DNA of 64,000 bases from Eutypella sp. D-1 (taxonomy: Eukaryota > Ascomycota > Sordariomycetes > Xylariales > Diatrypaceae), in NCBI GenBank assembly GCA_023313575.1, contig JAJTTP010000005.1, forward strand, positions 2,930,976 to 2,994,975. Reading direction: 5' to 3'. A model generated the notes under the pieces. It was not told the origin of the DNA and made no database searches. It saw only the letters and a program-made list of their open reading frames with translations. The first letter of the stretch is position 1, and each line of letters begins with the position of its first letter. A program made the translations under genes and the position numbers. Positions 11,221-21,691 of the stretch are shown piece after piece.

Positions 11221-12702
11221 CTAGTCGACACCTCTGTATTCCATGTACTCGGACCATTCGGGATCCTCCAAAAGCGTCGGAATGACAGCCTTCTCCATGC
11301 TGATGGCCCAGATGGTGCCGGCATCATCGCTCCCATGCACTTTATCCGAGTGAGGGGCAGGATAGACCAGGGTCAGGTTGGGCGATACGGCGCCGCCCGT
11401 GAGGAAACGGTGCGTGATGGGCTTCATGAAGCCAAAGTCGCAGCCGGCAATGTCGGCAGGCCGGTGGTCACTGATGAACAGACTCAGGGGTGGCTTAGAG
11501 GCGAGGTTGAAGCTCACAGACTGTTGGTCCTTGAGCGTCGAAATGTACTCGAGAAGAGCCTCCACGCGCGACTGCGTCATGCTGTCCGTCAGGCGTCGAA
11601 TGTAGCCAGCTGGAACCGACAGCGGCGCCTCACGGCCCGCCGGCAGGGCGGCAAGCTCACCGAGGGTTGGCAGTGGCTCCTCAAAGAGCTCGCTAAACCC
11701 GCCTGCCAGCATGTTCCTGATCATGCGCTGCGGTGGGTCCGGATTGTGGAAGCGTTGGCGCATAGCGACACTCTCGCCAAACCAGGGCGCCCGCTCCTCC
11801 AGCGAGGCCGGATTGTAGTAAGGCACACGTGCACGCGTCAGGCAGCGCCATACGAATGCACACATGGCGTCGTAGGTACTGACCCAGGAAGACCCGTCAG
11901 GAGGATTGGCCAGCTGTTTCAACTTGGCCGCCTTACTGGCTGGGAGGTGGAAGAGCAAGGTCTGCTGCTCGTCCGGGTTGCCGGGGTGCCGCGGCGCGAC
12001 CGGGGGACCGTCGACGAGCGACTCTTTGGGTACGGACTTGCAAAAACGGGTAACGTCGATGCACGCGGGGTCCCACGACGGCCATTCGATGGGGCTCTTG
12101 CTCTGGCGCGAAACGTGGACCGCGCGGCAATTATCGGCCAACTGTCGGATAAAGTTGCTCCAGCCCATCAGATCCGCGGCCCAGTGGTGAATATGGGATG
12201 AGAGGACGGCACCGCCGCGCACCAAGTTCAGCTGGAACCCGCTGGTGATGGGACTGTTGTAAGGGTTAGACTCGGGCAATTTCTCTCCATACGGCATTCC
12301 CTCCAAGCCCCATACACTCAGGTCACCTAGGGACTTGCAAGAAAAGGTGGCCTTCTCCAAATCGTCGATTGAAGGGTAGTCGGGCGTGTCTAGGTGCTTC
12401 ACTACATATTTGACTGTCGTGTCTGGCTTCTTGACGAAGGAAAAACCACCCTCTTCTTCATGTTCGAGCGTGCTGCATAGGTGGCGCGCCTGACCCAGAG
12501 TCTTCTCGAGACCTTCCTTCAGGACACTCGCCGCCGTCTGCTTAGCTTCGGCATTATCGTCCAATCGGAAGTAGAGAGTGAACTGGCAGTATACGACGAG
12601 GATGATCGGGTCGAACAAAGACAGTTTGAACCTCTCCTCTTCCGGACTGGGGTCCGAGGGGTGCAAGTGGAAGACTTCTTGTTTGGGGGTGGCGGAAACC
12701 AT
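11221..12702 (-). CDS. BAHD-type acyltransferase (fungal transferase family), 493 aa, single exon
   Basis: These enzymes transfer an acyl group from acyl-CoA to a hydroxyl or amine of a small molecule, often a secondary metabolite (trichothecene 3-O-acetyltransferase-type members are known in fungi). The catalytic HxxxD motif is present as HHWAADLMG (H173, D177). The second family motif DFGWG is present only in altered form, as CDFGFM (residues 421-426), which is common in fungal members. The length is usual and there is no signal peptide, which suggests a cytosolic enzyme. A long open frame exists on the opposite strand but is antisense to this gene. No polyketide synthase, NRPS or P450 lies within the window, so the substrate cannot be inferred. 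The start is the first ATG, with sequence typical of family N-termini following. Confidence 0.88.
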   Translation of the reverse strand: MVSATPKQEVFHLHPSDPSPEEERFKLSLFDPIILVVYCQFTLYFRLDDNAEAKQTAASVLKEGLEKTLGQARHLCSTLEHEEEGGFSFVKKPDTTVKYVVKHLDTPDYPSIDDLEKATFSCKSLGDLSVWGLEGMPYGEKLPESNPYNSPITSGFQLNLVRGGAVLSSHIHHWAADLMGWSNFIRQLADNCRAVHVSRQSKSPIEWPSWDPACIDVTRFCKSVPKESLVDGPPVAPRHPGNPDEQQTLLFHLPASKAAKLKQLANPPDGSSWVSTYDAMCAFVWRCLTRARVPYYNPASLEERAPWFGESVAMRQRFHNPDPPQRMIRNMLAGGFSELFEEPLPTLGELAALPAGREAPLSVPAGYIRRLTDSMTQSRVEALLEYISTLKDQQSVSFNLASKPPLSLFISDHRPADIAGCDFGFMKPITHRFLTGGAVSPNLTLVYPAPHSDKVHGSDDAGTIWAISMEKAVIPTLLEDPEWSEYMEYRGVD

Positions 12703-15682
12703 GATTTATTCGTTCGGTACCTGGATATGCAATTCGGTGGTCTGAGGCGAGATCCGTTTACAGTTGAGGAATTGCCGGAGATGCGCGACTGGAACTCTAC
12801 CTATTATATCTAGCCTGTCGGTGAGAGTGCATGATGGCTTGATTGATAACTGACTGCTCCTCCCCGTACAGGAGCAATATGAATATCCACTTAGTTTGAG
12901 GTAGTTTCGACATAGCTGAAATCCTACAGAGTACAATCCATTACACTCGTACAGACACAGTGCCACAGCAAGAACTATTAACAAGAGAATATCATTACCT
13001 TAGGGAGGGAGCCAAGATTGACGTAATGGTCAGACCTATTCGTCACCACTCCAACAGCCTACAGCATAGATCAACGTTGCTAGGAACCCCCACAACTACG
13101 CTGCTACACTTGCCTACACCAGTTGTTATTGTATTATGGCACTATGATCCTTGTGGTCTTGCTAGTGTCATTCGTATCTGATACAACATATGTTACAAAT
13201 GGAGAAATTATCTATTACCCAGTGGTAACCCTTCCCAATATAGACGTTGATACGCCATCGTCGACGCAGGTAACAATTCGATCTATCCTTTACAAGAGCA
13301 CACCTCTTTTCTCTTGGCCAGTACTGTGCAACAACTTCTACGTAGGCACAGGTACTCAAAATATTTGAGTAAGTTCTATGATAGCCTGAATCTGAAGCTG
13401 TCTTCAAGGATTATCTATACCCTCGCAGTTTTCTCTAGGCAAGCCACTATTTAGTAAACAGTTTCCACGGGGGGTGGTGTGTGCCTTTCGCCTTATCAAC
13501 CCAGGCGAAGTGGTGGTGTATACGATCGGTTATATTGGTGGACTGCCGGTCTACCGACCTAGTGCTCGCGGAGATTTTCCCCGTCAACGGTTTTTTTAGA
13601 ATGGAGGACGGGGCTTGCGGCTGAGCGGGTCCTTCGTACTTGAGCTGTAATGGAAAATGTCCGCATCTGGCATCCCACTGGTTGCCAAGTCGCCAAGCTG
13701 ATACTTGCTGCATGCTGCAAGGTACATACTATGGAGTGCAGAAGATCAATATGCCAGTATACTGAGGCTGAAACCTGCTACCAGGTTAGTGCCCACTTGT
13801 CCTAACGGTTTGTGAGCAGTTAGTCAGTCCAATTAGACACTTGGCAAGCAAGCTGGCAAGCTCGGGAGGTATAATGGTCTGTTGATTATGCTTAATTGTT
13901 CAACCCCATTTTATTTGATGACGGGATCCGCAGTTCGGCAACGATAATAGCTAAACGTATTTGGGGATGGCGGGAGCGCTGGAGCGCCATTGTCGTTCCT
14001 TTGATACTAAGTAATAATAAGGGCGGCTCGGCAGCCCTCCAAAGTGCAGCTATTACGGAGAAGAAACGCATAATTATGGTAAGATGCCTCATCGCGTAAG
14101 TGGATAGATGTACTCACATAACCACACTTACCCGCGCGATATTTACAAACATTGCTGCCGTCGAACGACGCAGCCTAAAGTTAATCTAGTGAACTGCTCT
14201 ACTAGCCAAGTGTTGATATACTGATTCGAGTACCCCTATATCATATCTCGGGTTGGTTCGGGGTGCCTAACTAGGTACAATAGGGTCATTACTTGCACGA
14301 TCACGAAAGAGAATACCTCATCAGCTTGTCAGATCTAATGTTGCCTGGGCAAAGGGGAGGGAGGGTTGTTCTTCAGACAGCCAGACAGTTTCACTGGACC
14401 GGATATCATCCGCCCCGTCGCTACTATATTTACGTAATAGTGCCGGTGCCGGCCGGCCTCCCCGCCCCCGGTCTCCCCCTAACGCCGGCCGGGGGCATTT
14501 GCGTTGCCGGGGAATAGCTTCCTTCAAAAATAAAACTGCTTTTGTGCGAGCCTGTCTACAGTGTAGAGTACTGTTTTCACTCGGTAGTACTAACAATTCT
14601 TTTACATAGTTACTACTAAAGATTTGGATTCATATTGACCAATGTTCTAACACCATTAGAAACCGATATGTTAATTCGATAACATGTTACCTTTGGAGAA
14701 CTTACTTCGCCTTCGCCATGTTATATATTACTACATTGATATCGTACCTGTCGTTGTCGTACAGAACCCTACCGAGTTCCGTCCATACCCAGACATACGG
14801 AACCTTGAGGCACTCAGGCACTTGACCTCCTCCTGTCTATCCTTGCCATCCCAAGTAACCTGCACGTCCCTAGTAAACACTGAGTGGAGTAGATCTTAAG
14901 TATTTGGGTTGAGGAATTGGGGCGCTTGGCGCGCTAGCACAAGCGAGCGCCAAAGCGCCAAATCCCCAAATCCACCACCGGAGAGCACTAGAGCACGCAT
15001 TGGCCTTCGCAATGAGCCCTACAAAAGGGAAGATCTACAGAAGATACAGGCCAAATTCTTAATCTTTAACCTATAAGAATTTCTAGATTGTAAAGTACCC
15101 AGTCAGGCACTTTGGCAGTCTATACTCACCTAGGTAGGTGTTCACTGAAGCATATAAGTATTGAAAATCACACTAGGCGTTTCCCGCATATCGAAATATG
15201 CAAACGGGATGTCGCCCCCTTTTGGCACATACTATCCAGGTTCTCTTGATCACCCAAGTTACTTCAAGATCAGATGATCTTTTGGGCAAGGACATCGTAT
15301 TGCATGAAGCTAGAGGGCGACTGATACACGCCCAAGTAGATCCCGAACTTATAACAGCCCGATACCTGGTCTAAATAACAATGTCTTCTGGGATGACTAT
15401 AATGAAAATACAATGACGGAATTGGCTTACATAGATAGATCCACGATTATGTTCGATCTCCGTTAGAAAAAGTAGTTAATAAAAGTGATTCCTCACAACC
15501 AACCCGAATGCTTCGAAGTGGCATAGGCAAGCAGCTAGATACATATCCTTTCTGCCTGTACTCGATGATTGATTTATACCAACGCCTTCCCTCTTGACAA
15601 TTCCGCAGCTGACAACGGAGTATTTCCTCTATCCTACATCAAGTTTTGCGATCTTGGTGAGCAGCCAAGGTCTCGAGAAGAC
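12703..15682. other. Gene-free interval with small inverted repeats
   Basis: No convincing gene was found in these 3 kb. Short open frames at 13,123-13,368 (hydrophobic start), 13,713-13,447 (-) and 14,596-14,321 (-) lack codon or family support. A GC-rich patch at 14,440-14,500 contains repeated GGCCGG words in inverted orientation. A GC-rich imperfect hairpin lies at 14,914-14,965. One TACCTAGGTA-type word is near 15,130. Confidence 0.55.
14914..14965. repeat. Imperfect inverted repeat (possible hairpin)
   Basis: The left arm (about 14,914-14,935, with GGCGCTTGGCGCGC) is mirrored by the right arm (about 14,943-14,965, with GAGCGCCAAAGCGCC) around a short loop. It lies between genes. It might be a remnant of a miniature transposon, but no flanking duplication was recognised. 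Confidence 0.5.
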
Positions 15683-17154
15683 ATGGCGTCTATCGACTTG
15701 AGCGCCGGGTTTCTTGAGCCCCCGGAGGGCATCACACCTGATTTCGAGGACCCGCCGAAGAACAATCGCATCGCTGCTGCTGCGTACACAGTCATGGTGG
15801 CCGTCGGTACATTCAGCATTGCTGTCCGAATCTATGGCAAAGTGTTCTTAGCTCGCAAGGTCCAGATCGAGGATTGTATGCCCCCTTAAACTTGACCTCA
15901 TTGTCCCATCTTGAAGACAAGTCGCGCTGACCTCAGAACTTTTCCCTTGATAACTTGTTTAGACCTGATTATGGCAGGATATGTAAGCCTTTGCCCACTG
16001 CCTTCTTACCACACATCTGCTAACTCATGAGCCAGATCGCCTTCATAGCTACGATATGGAGCGCTATTATGTTTGCTGAACATCCTGGCTATTTTGTCCA
16101 TTCCTGGAACGTCACGAACGAAGAAGGCATGGAAGCATTATATGTAAGCTCTTCTACTGTTCGTCCACTGCTCTGGTAGCAGCAACCGTAGCTAACTAGC
16201 CTTTCCTAGTACGCCTTCGTCTTTGGTACACTCTACTCGGTTGCTCTAGCACTCATCAAGATAGCCATCCCTCTCGAATGGTGCCGCCTCTTCGTGCCTC
16301 CTGGTACTAAGACAAAGAGCTATTTCTGGTGGGGATCCATGTTCGTGGTGTGTCTCCAGTCGCTCTTCCTGCCGGTCGTCGTCATTCTCCTGAGCGTGCA
16401 ATGCATTCCTCACGAGGCCATTTGGGATATCAGGCTTCAGGCCACTGCCAGCTGCTTTCCCCTACCCGCCCTACAGCAGACATCAGCAACCATACATTTC
16501 GTCACCGATCTCGTCATCATGGCTCTGCCGCAGAAGATTATCTACGACCTGAACTTATCCTGGCAGAAGAAGCTTGGCCTGGGTTTTGTGTTTGGACTTG
16601 GAATACTGTGAGTTGGCATTGGGTCGAGACTACGAGAACAAGAGTATAGCAAATTGCTAACAATAGTTGGCAACAGCGGTTTAGTGTGCTCGGTATTCCG
16701 ACTGGCCGATACGATCATTCTCGCTGCCGAGCCCGACGTGTTCTACTACACCGGCCCCGTCATCTTGTGGTGCTGCGCTGAAGTGACGTGCGGGTTGTTC
16801 GTCGCTGGCGCTCCAATTATGCCTCGCGTCGCCAAGGAGTCACGGTTCCTGCGCCGCATGCTCGGCAGCACCAACAGGTCGACTGGCCCCACAGGTGGTA
16901 CTGCGACAATCGGCGGGGGAGGACGATCGAGAGGTCTTCCAAACAGTCGCAATAAATACGACGACTACAGCCAGATCGACGACGAGGGCGGGATACCCCT
17001 AGGCAGCCGGCACGTAAAGAGCTCCGAGTCTACTGAGCAGCTCAGCGAAAATAAACCTGGTAGCGGTGGCATAATACGGACAACAGATGTTGTTATCCAG
17101 CACGACGTTTCCGAACCTAATAACGTCAAACCGGCACCATGGAGTCAAGTCTAG
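15683..17154 (+). CDS. Fungal rhodopsin-domain integral membrane protein, 398 aa, five exons
   Basis: The exons are 15,683-15,875, 15,963-15,982, 16,036-16,143, 16,210-16,607 and 16,677-17,154. The introns are 87, 53, 66 and 69 bp, all GT-AG and phase-consistent. The joined protein has about seven hydrophobic helices in the first 290 residues, with family motifs RIYGKVFLARK, EDYLIMAGY (rebuilt across intron 1), a Tyr/Trp-rich first loop, a cysteine in VQCIPHEAIWD, and DLVIMALPQKIIYDLNLSWQKK. A hydrophilic Gly/Ser-rich tail follows. This is the large fungal rhodopsin-like family related to PTH11-type receptors and satratoxin SC1 proteins. Members sit in the plasma membrane, and most have unknown ligands. 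The chosen start (MASIDLSAG) fits family N-termini; the frame extends upstream without ATG. Exon 2 is only 20 bases. Confidence 0.88.
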
Positions 17155-19620
17155 AGGCGTAATGCGCCATCTGTGATCTCTGAATAAAATTAAATCTATC
17201 ATAATATCTTGTAATTATATGATATCGCGTTTTCATGTATAAAGTAGTGCTCTTGTACAACTAGAGAAATCGATACACTATTAGTTGGTAGATGACCGAT
17301 TACAAGTGTATCATGATGAAAAGGGTTTTTGGAATTTGAGTCGGGGGATAACAGTTTAATTGGCCTGGAAGGCTGTTGACATAGAGTTTTATCGAGTGCA
17401 TCGAATAGATCTAAGGGCAGAATAAGTGTGGCAATCTTCTGGTTCGGCATTTGAAGACGCCTGCATTTAAAGATTTTTAGATGTTCGTAGATAAGTAATT
17501 TAGTGTGTATATAATATTACTCATGCCTCGAGACACTCATGCAAGATCGAACCACCTGAATGGCTCAAAGAGAGGGGGGGCAGTACAGGCACTTCCTTGG
17601 TTTTCGGTGCTTGGTCAATTGTTCCCCATTGCGACGAAGACGTCAACTATTGTATACCTACACAGCCCGGATCATTGTGTGGTAGGAGCCTAGCAGCTCG
17701 TGGTTGCTGGATGTATCAGCCGAGAGATTTCCAAGGTTAGCTAATTCAATACTACAAACCTTCATAGAAGGGGCAAACTTGTAATTAGGGCTGCATGAAA
17801 GTAGATCAACAAATGCTTGTGTATGTTGTGGCTATAAGTGGCTTTTATTTTTGCGGCTATTAGTAAAGCCTGGCGCATTGATCACAACAGAACGACTTGA
17901 CCAAAAAGCGACTGAAGAGGGCTACTTGGTGCTATAAATAAGGATTAGCAGGATGAATAGAAACAAACTGTGCCTTGAATCGACCCAACTGGGACAAAGG
18001 CAGTATTAAAGAAACAACAGTAGCAGTAGAAAATACCGCCAATTACACTACAGACTAAGGACGTAAGGCCGCTAGAACACCGATGAGACTGTATTTCAGA
18101 GCTAGCAAAAAACCATGGGTCCAATACACTACTGGATAATGTAGACATAAGTAATAGCAAGGAACTAATTTGACCGCACGCGATAGCAATTGTACCTACA
18201 GTTACGTTGTTGATAGTACCGTGATTATTAATTATTATCTATTACCGTTCCACCTTGCGCTTTAACCTCACTAACAGTTGCCGGCTGGAAATGACATGCA
18301 GTTAATCTAGGTTCAGGGCTGTCATGCGATAATGGACCCGGGACATTCTACCCCTATCTATGTGTCACGTGACAAAGGGATGGGAGCGCTAATACATAGC
18401 GGCGCCCCCCTCTTCCCCTCCACCCCCTTTTCCCATGGGCTACGGCAGGCTAGGATTATTTACAAACAAGGGGCTTCACCTATAACCCCCGGCCGGGTCC
18501 CCCGCGTATATTTAAAAAGGGGTAGAGTCGAGTGACTATTCGACCTTTATCCGTGCCATACAGCTACCTTACTGTGACCCTCTGGTATTTATCTCTTACT
18601 TTATACCATATCCCTTGACACTATGGGCTATAGCAGGTTAAACCTTATAAGCAATGGCTTTTCCTTGTAGTAGCAATTAGAGATGTTATGGTTAGACTTT
18701 TAAGCAGAAGCAGAAGCAAATTCTATATCCTTAAAGTGATGAATACAAAGCTCAGTAAATAGGTATATTCAGCTTACTTATTTATCAGTTAGAATTTAGC
18801 GTATTTAGTGTATTTTCCCCTTTAATAGGTTTAACTGATCACTCTAGTCAACGATGAAGCTGGCTTAAAGGGATTATTTATAAGATAGCTTACCTGAGCA
18901 CATAGCCCTTTCCTTTTGTAAGCGGATACATATTATATGTACACGAACGTCCCTTGGGGGTGTAACTCTTGCCTATCCGATCGGAAATCCTACACTTGTA
19001 CTACTTACAGTCTTCCCGGCTTGGCTAGAGAGGGTTTTTCTTACGCGGTAAATCAACTCAGTACACTAATACAAACACATGTTATATTACTAAGATATGG
19101 ATTCAAACGAGGTTACACGGTTTGGGATTGACGAAATCGATATTATATTCCCAAGACCTTAGTCACTTTGCTCTCAATTTGACAGTGCCTCGTATACAAA
19201 CAGATACACGTAACCCTCCCTTCCCTAGCATGTTCCAATGTGGTCAAAGGAATTAAGATACTAGTTCTGGATAAATGCGCTGTCCGGCATACTCGGTAAT
19301 AACATGTTAGTACATAAGGTCCACTGCCTCGCGCATACATGCTGCAGGAATTACAAACATCAGCTATATTTCTATCTGCTGAAACTGTAGATTTTCTATA
19401 CGGCATGACAAAAGTTTTAAAGACCGAGGTCGCCATGTATATGTTACATCCTGCTCTGTCTACCTCCCATATTCGAGAGTTAGGTACAGGATACGAACAC
19501 TCAATACCGCGGGGTCACTGGGATCATCATGAATCATATCAAAGAATTTCAGACAGCTAGTATGGTAGCACGAGGGTCCCTGTATGGGACAAGTTTATGC
19601 TTCCAGTTTGGCCAAGTCTA
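17155..19620. other. Intergenic region without a supported gene
   Basis: Several frames of 60-97 codons occur on both strands (for example 17,450-17,199 minus and 19,436-19,143 minus), but none has recognisable domains and they overlap each other. A palindromic TCACGTGAC lies near 18,366. Two diverged copies of a roughly 40-bp segment lie at 18,435-18,476 and 18,623-18,660 (shared ATGGGCTA...GCAGG...GGCTT). The difference pattern (GGCTAGG versus GGTTAAA) is mostly transitions, which would fit an old mutated repeat. Confidence 0.5.
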
Positions 19621-20962
19621 TCAGATAAGGTCATCATCCAGATGGGGTACAATGCGCGCACCAGTAAGCGAAGGGTCGATTCGTGAATCATACTTATCAA
19701 TCCCCTCGATAGGAGCGTACTTCTCAATGAGGTAGCACATGTTATTGTATGCCCTATACCTCATCTTGTTAGTAAATTCCGGTATATCAATCATAGTAGT
19801 AGTCTCAATGACGCTTACGTTCTCCTCAAAACGCTGCCAGGGTGTCCGGCAGCGTAATTGATGGCTCCTTTAAGGCTATACAGCCGATTCCGATCATCAA
19901 ATTCACCTGCCGGCTCCGCCGCTGGATAGTATCGCAGGTACTGCCTCATGTACGCCTTGGACCGAAAGACGGAACTAAACTCGCACCTCCAGTGTCCCAG
20001 TTCCATCTCGTTGTGGGCAAAATACGACCCCACGTCGAAGAGAAGGGTTTCACCGGTCTCCAGATTGATTCCCATATTTCCCTCCCAAAGGTCTCCATGA
20101 ATAATACAGGGCTTGAGTTGGCGGCCATTTGCCTGCAGGGGCTCGAGTAGGCGTGGAATCACCTTGTCTGCTACCTGCTTAATAGCCCGCTCGTACTCTA
20201 GCCAAGGCCCATTCCTCTTGAGATCGAGCCCGCAGACACCGAGAAATAGGTTCCGGTAGAAAACGGCCCAGCTCTCCTGCCACTCCACTACATGGGCTCG
20301 GTCGCCATCGCAGGTCTCGACGTGGAATCCGAACATGCCTTTGGGTGATCGGCTGATTTTGTGCAGGCGTGCCAGCTTGCTCGTGAATTCGGCTGGGTCG
20401 GGGGCTGTCGTTACATCCATGTCGACGAACTCGGACAAGTAGAAGTAAGTGGCCGGGTCTTGTACTTTATAGCGCCCGAAGCCAAATGGCTCTGGTAGGA
20501 AATCAGGCATAAGACCGTGGATTATCTTCGACGACTCAAATTCACCGCGTAGCATAACACGGCCGATTTCCCCATAGGCAACCTCCATAATAATGTGTGT
20601 TAGTCGACTGCGGCCACTTGAGATCCATCTATCATATTGTCTTACCTTGACAAAGAACAACTTCTCGCTCCCATCAGCGGTTCGCGCGGTGAGCCTCCCC
20701 GTAATAGTCCAGGCACTCGTGCCGAAGCTCTCCACGCAGAGGAACGTGCTTCTCGAGGGGAGGGCTACGGCATGTGTCAATTCATCACGAAGGGAGAGTG
20801 GCTGGTGGGAAGTTTACCATGAATTACGGCTTCATCCATCGGAAAAACCCCATCCAGCTTCGCAAGAATTTGCTTGATCGTCATCGGAGCCTGCTCAGCT
20901 AGTGGAACAATACCTAGGCTTGCTGGTGTCGATTCCGCTGAAGCCTGGAGTGTTGTTGCCAT
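19621..20962 (-). CDS. Fructosamine-3-kinase family protein (protein-ribulosamine kinase-like), 386 aa, four exons
   Basis: Family members phosphorylate ketosamines on glycated proteins, starting their repair. They share the aminoglycoside-phosphotransferase/kinase fold. The exons are 20,962-20,818, 20,764-20,646, 20,582-19,819 and 19,753-19,621, with introns of 53, 63 and 65 bp. The second intron keeps the frame open when unspliced, which hides it. The last intron (GTAAGC...TTTACTAACAAG...TATAG) adds 43 C-terminal residues (YLIEKYAPIEGIDKYD) that a single-frame reading misses. Motifs are LFFVKVAYGE (Lys88, ATP-binding lysine region), FESSKIIHGL, the catalytic loop IHGDLWEGNMG (His250-Asp252), and the metal-binding LFDVGSYFAHNEMELGHWR (Asp271). 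It lies divergently to the NLR gene 0.73 kb away. The exact substrate is not known. Another APH-fold kinase is the alternative, but the HGDLW...HNEMELG pair favours this family. Confidence 0.88.
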
Positions 20963-21691
20963 CGTGTAGTTGCGTACTTCAAATAATAGGTATTTTCGTG
21001 AAGGCTTACTAGGTGGAGGATACGTTTCAACAGCGGTGTCGCAAGGCCCGAGAGGGGTATCGGGAACAATAAATAGCTCAGGCGGAATAAGTCACCAAGT
21101 ACTACAGTACATCATATGCGGCACTTCGTAGGATTGGGATGGGTTTGCCCCCAGCCTGGTTGCCAAGGTGACCTTCCTCAATTAGCAACTCAGCTCGAGG
21201 ACGGGGGTCGGGGGAGAGAGGGGCTTATTCCCTTTTTGACTGTGAGAACGTGACGCCTCTACAAAGTCATCCCACGGCGCTCTGTTTTCTTCTGGATTAA
21301 TTGATTTGAGTATCAGCGTCTGTGCTATTTTTAACACCGACCAACCTTAACTATCGGTCGCTCGCCCACTTGCCTGAAAACCTCATACACAACCTCAATT
21401 TTGTTGTCGGACCGAATCGCTGGAAGCCCAGGTTATAACTTTTGCACCCGTCCCAGCAATATGGTGCGTCCCATAATTGGCTTGCCACCTTTCAGGCAGA
21501 TCAGCATGCAAGCAAAAGCAGATTGATATTAATATAGGTATTAGTCGCTGTCGCAGAGCTAACTCCCAACGTATGGCCTATAGTTTCGAAAGAAGTTTAC
21601 ATTCCGCAAGAAGAAAGAAGAAGATGGCCGAAGTTACCACACTGAGTCTACCGAGGCAATACCTAACAACGGCGAGGACGCTGAGTCGTAC
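20963..21691. promoter_or_regulatory. Shared upstream region of two divergent genes
   Basis: These 729 bp separate the start codons of the fructosamine-kinase-like gene (-) and the NLR gene (+), so they should hold both promoters. A GC/purine-rich tract (GGGGGTCGGGGGAGAGAGGGG near 21,201-21,224, interrupted) and pyrimidine-rich stretches are visible. No specific factor site can be assigned. Confidence 0.4.

Noticed and set aside
11038..12201. Long plus-strand open frame of 387 codons
   Set aside because: It is antisense to the acyltransferase gene, which carries recognisable catalytic motifs. Its composition (many R, G, H) is typical of the opposite frame of a GC-rich gene.
13123..13368. 81-codon frame with a hydrophobic start resembling a signal peptide
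   Set aside because: It has no family, no splice context and no cysteine pattern of a secreted effector, and overlapping frames exist on the other strand.
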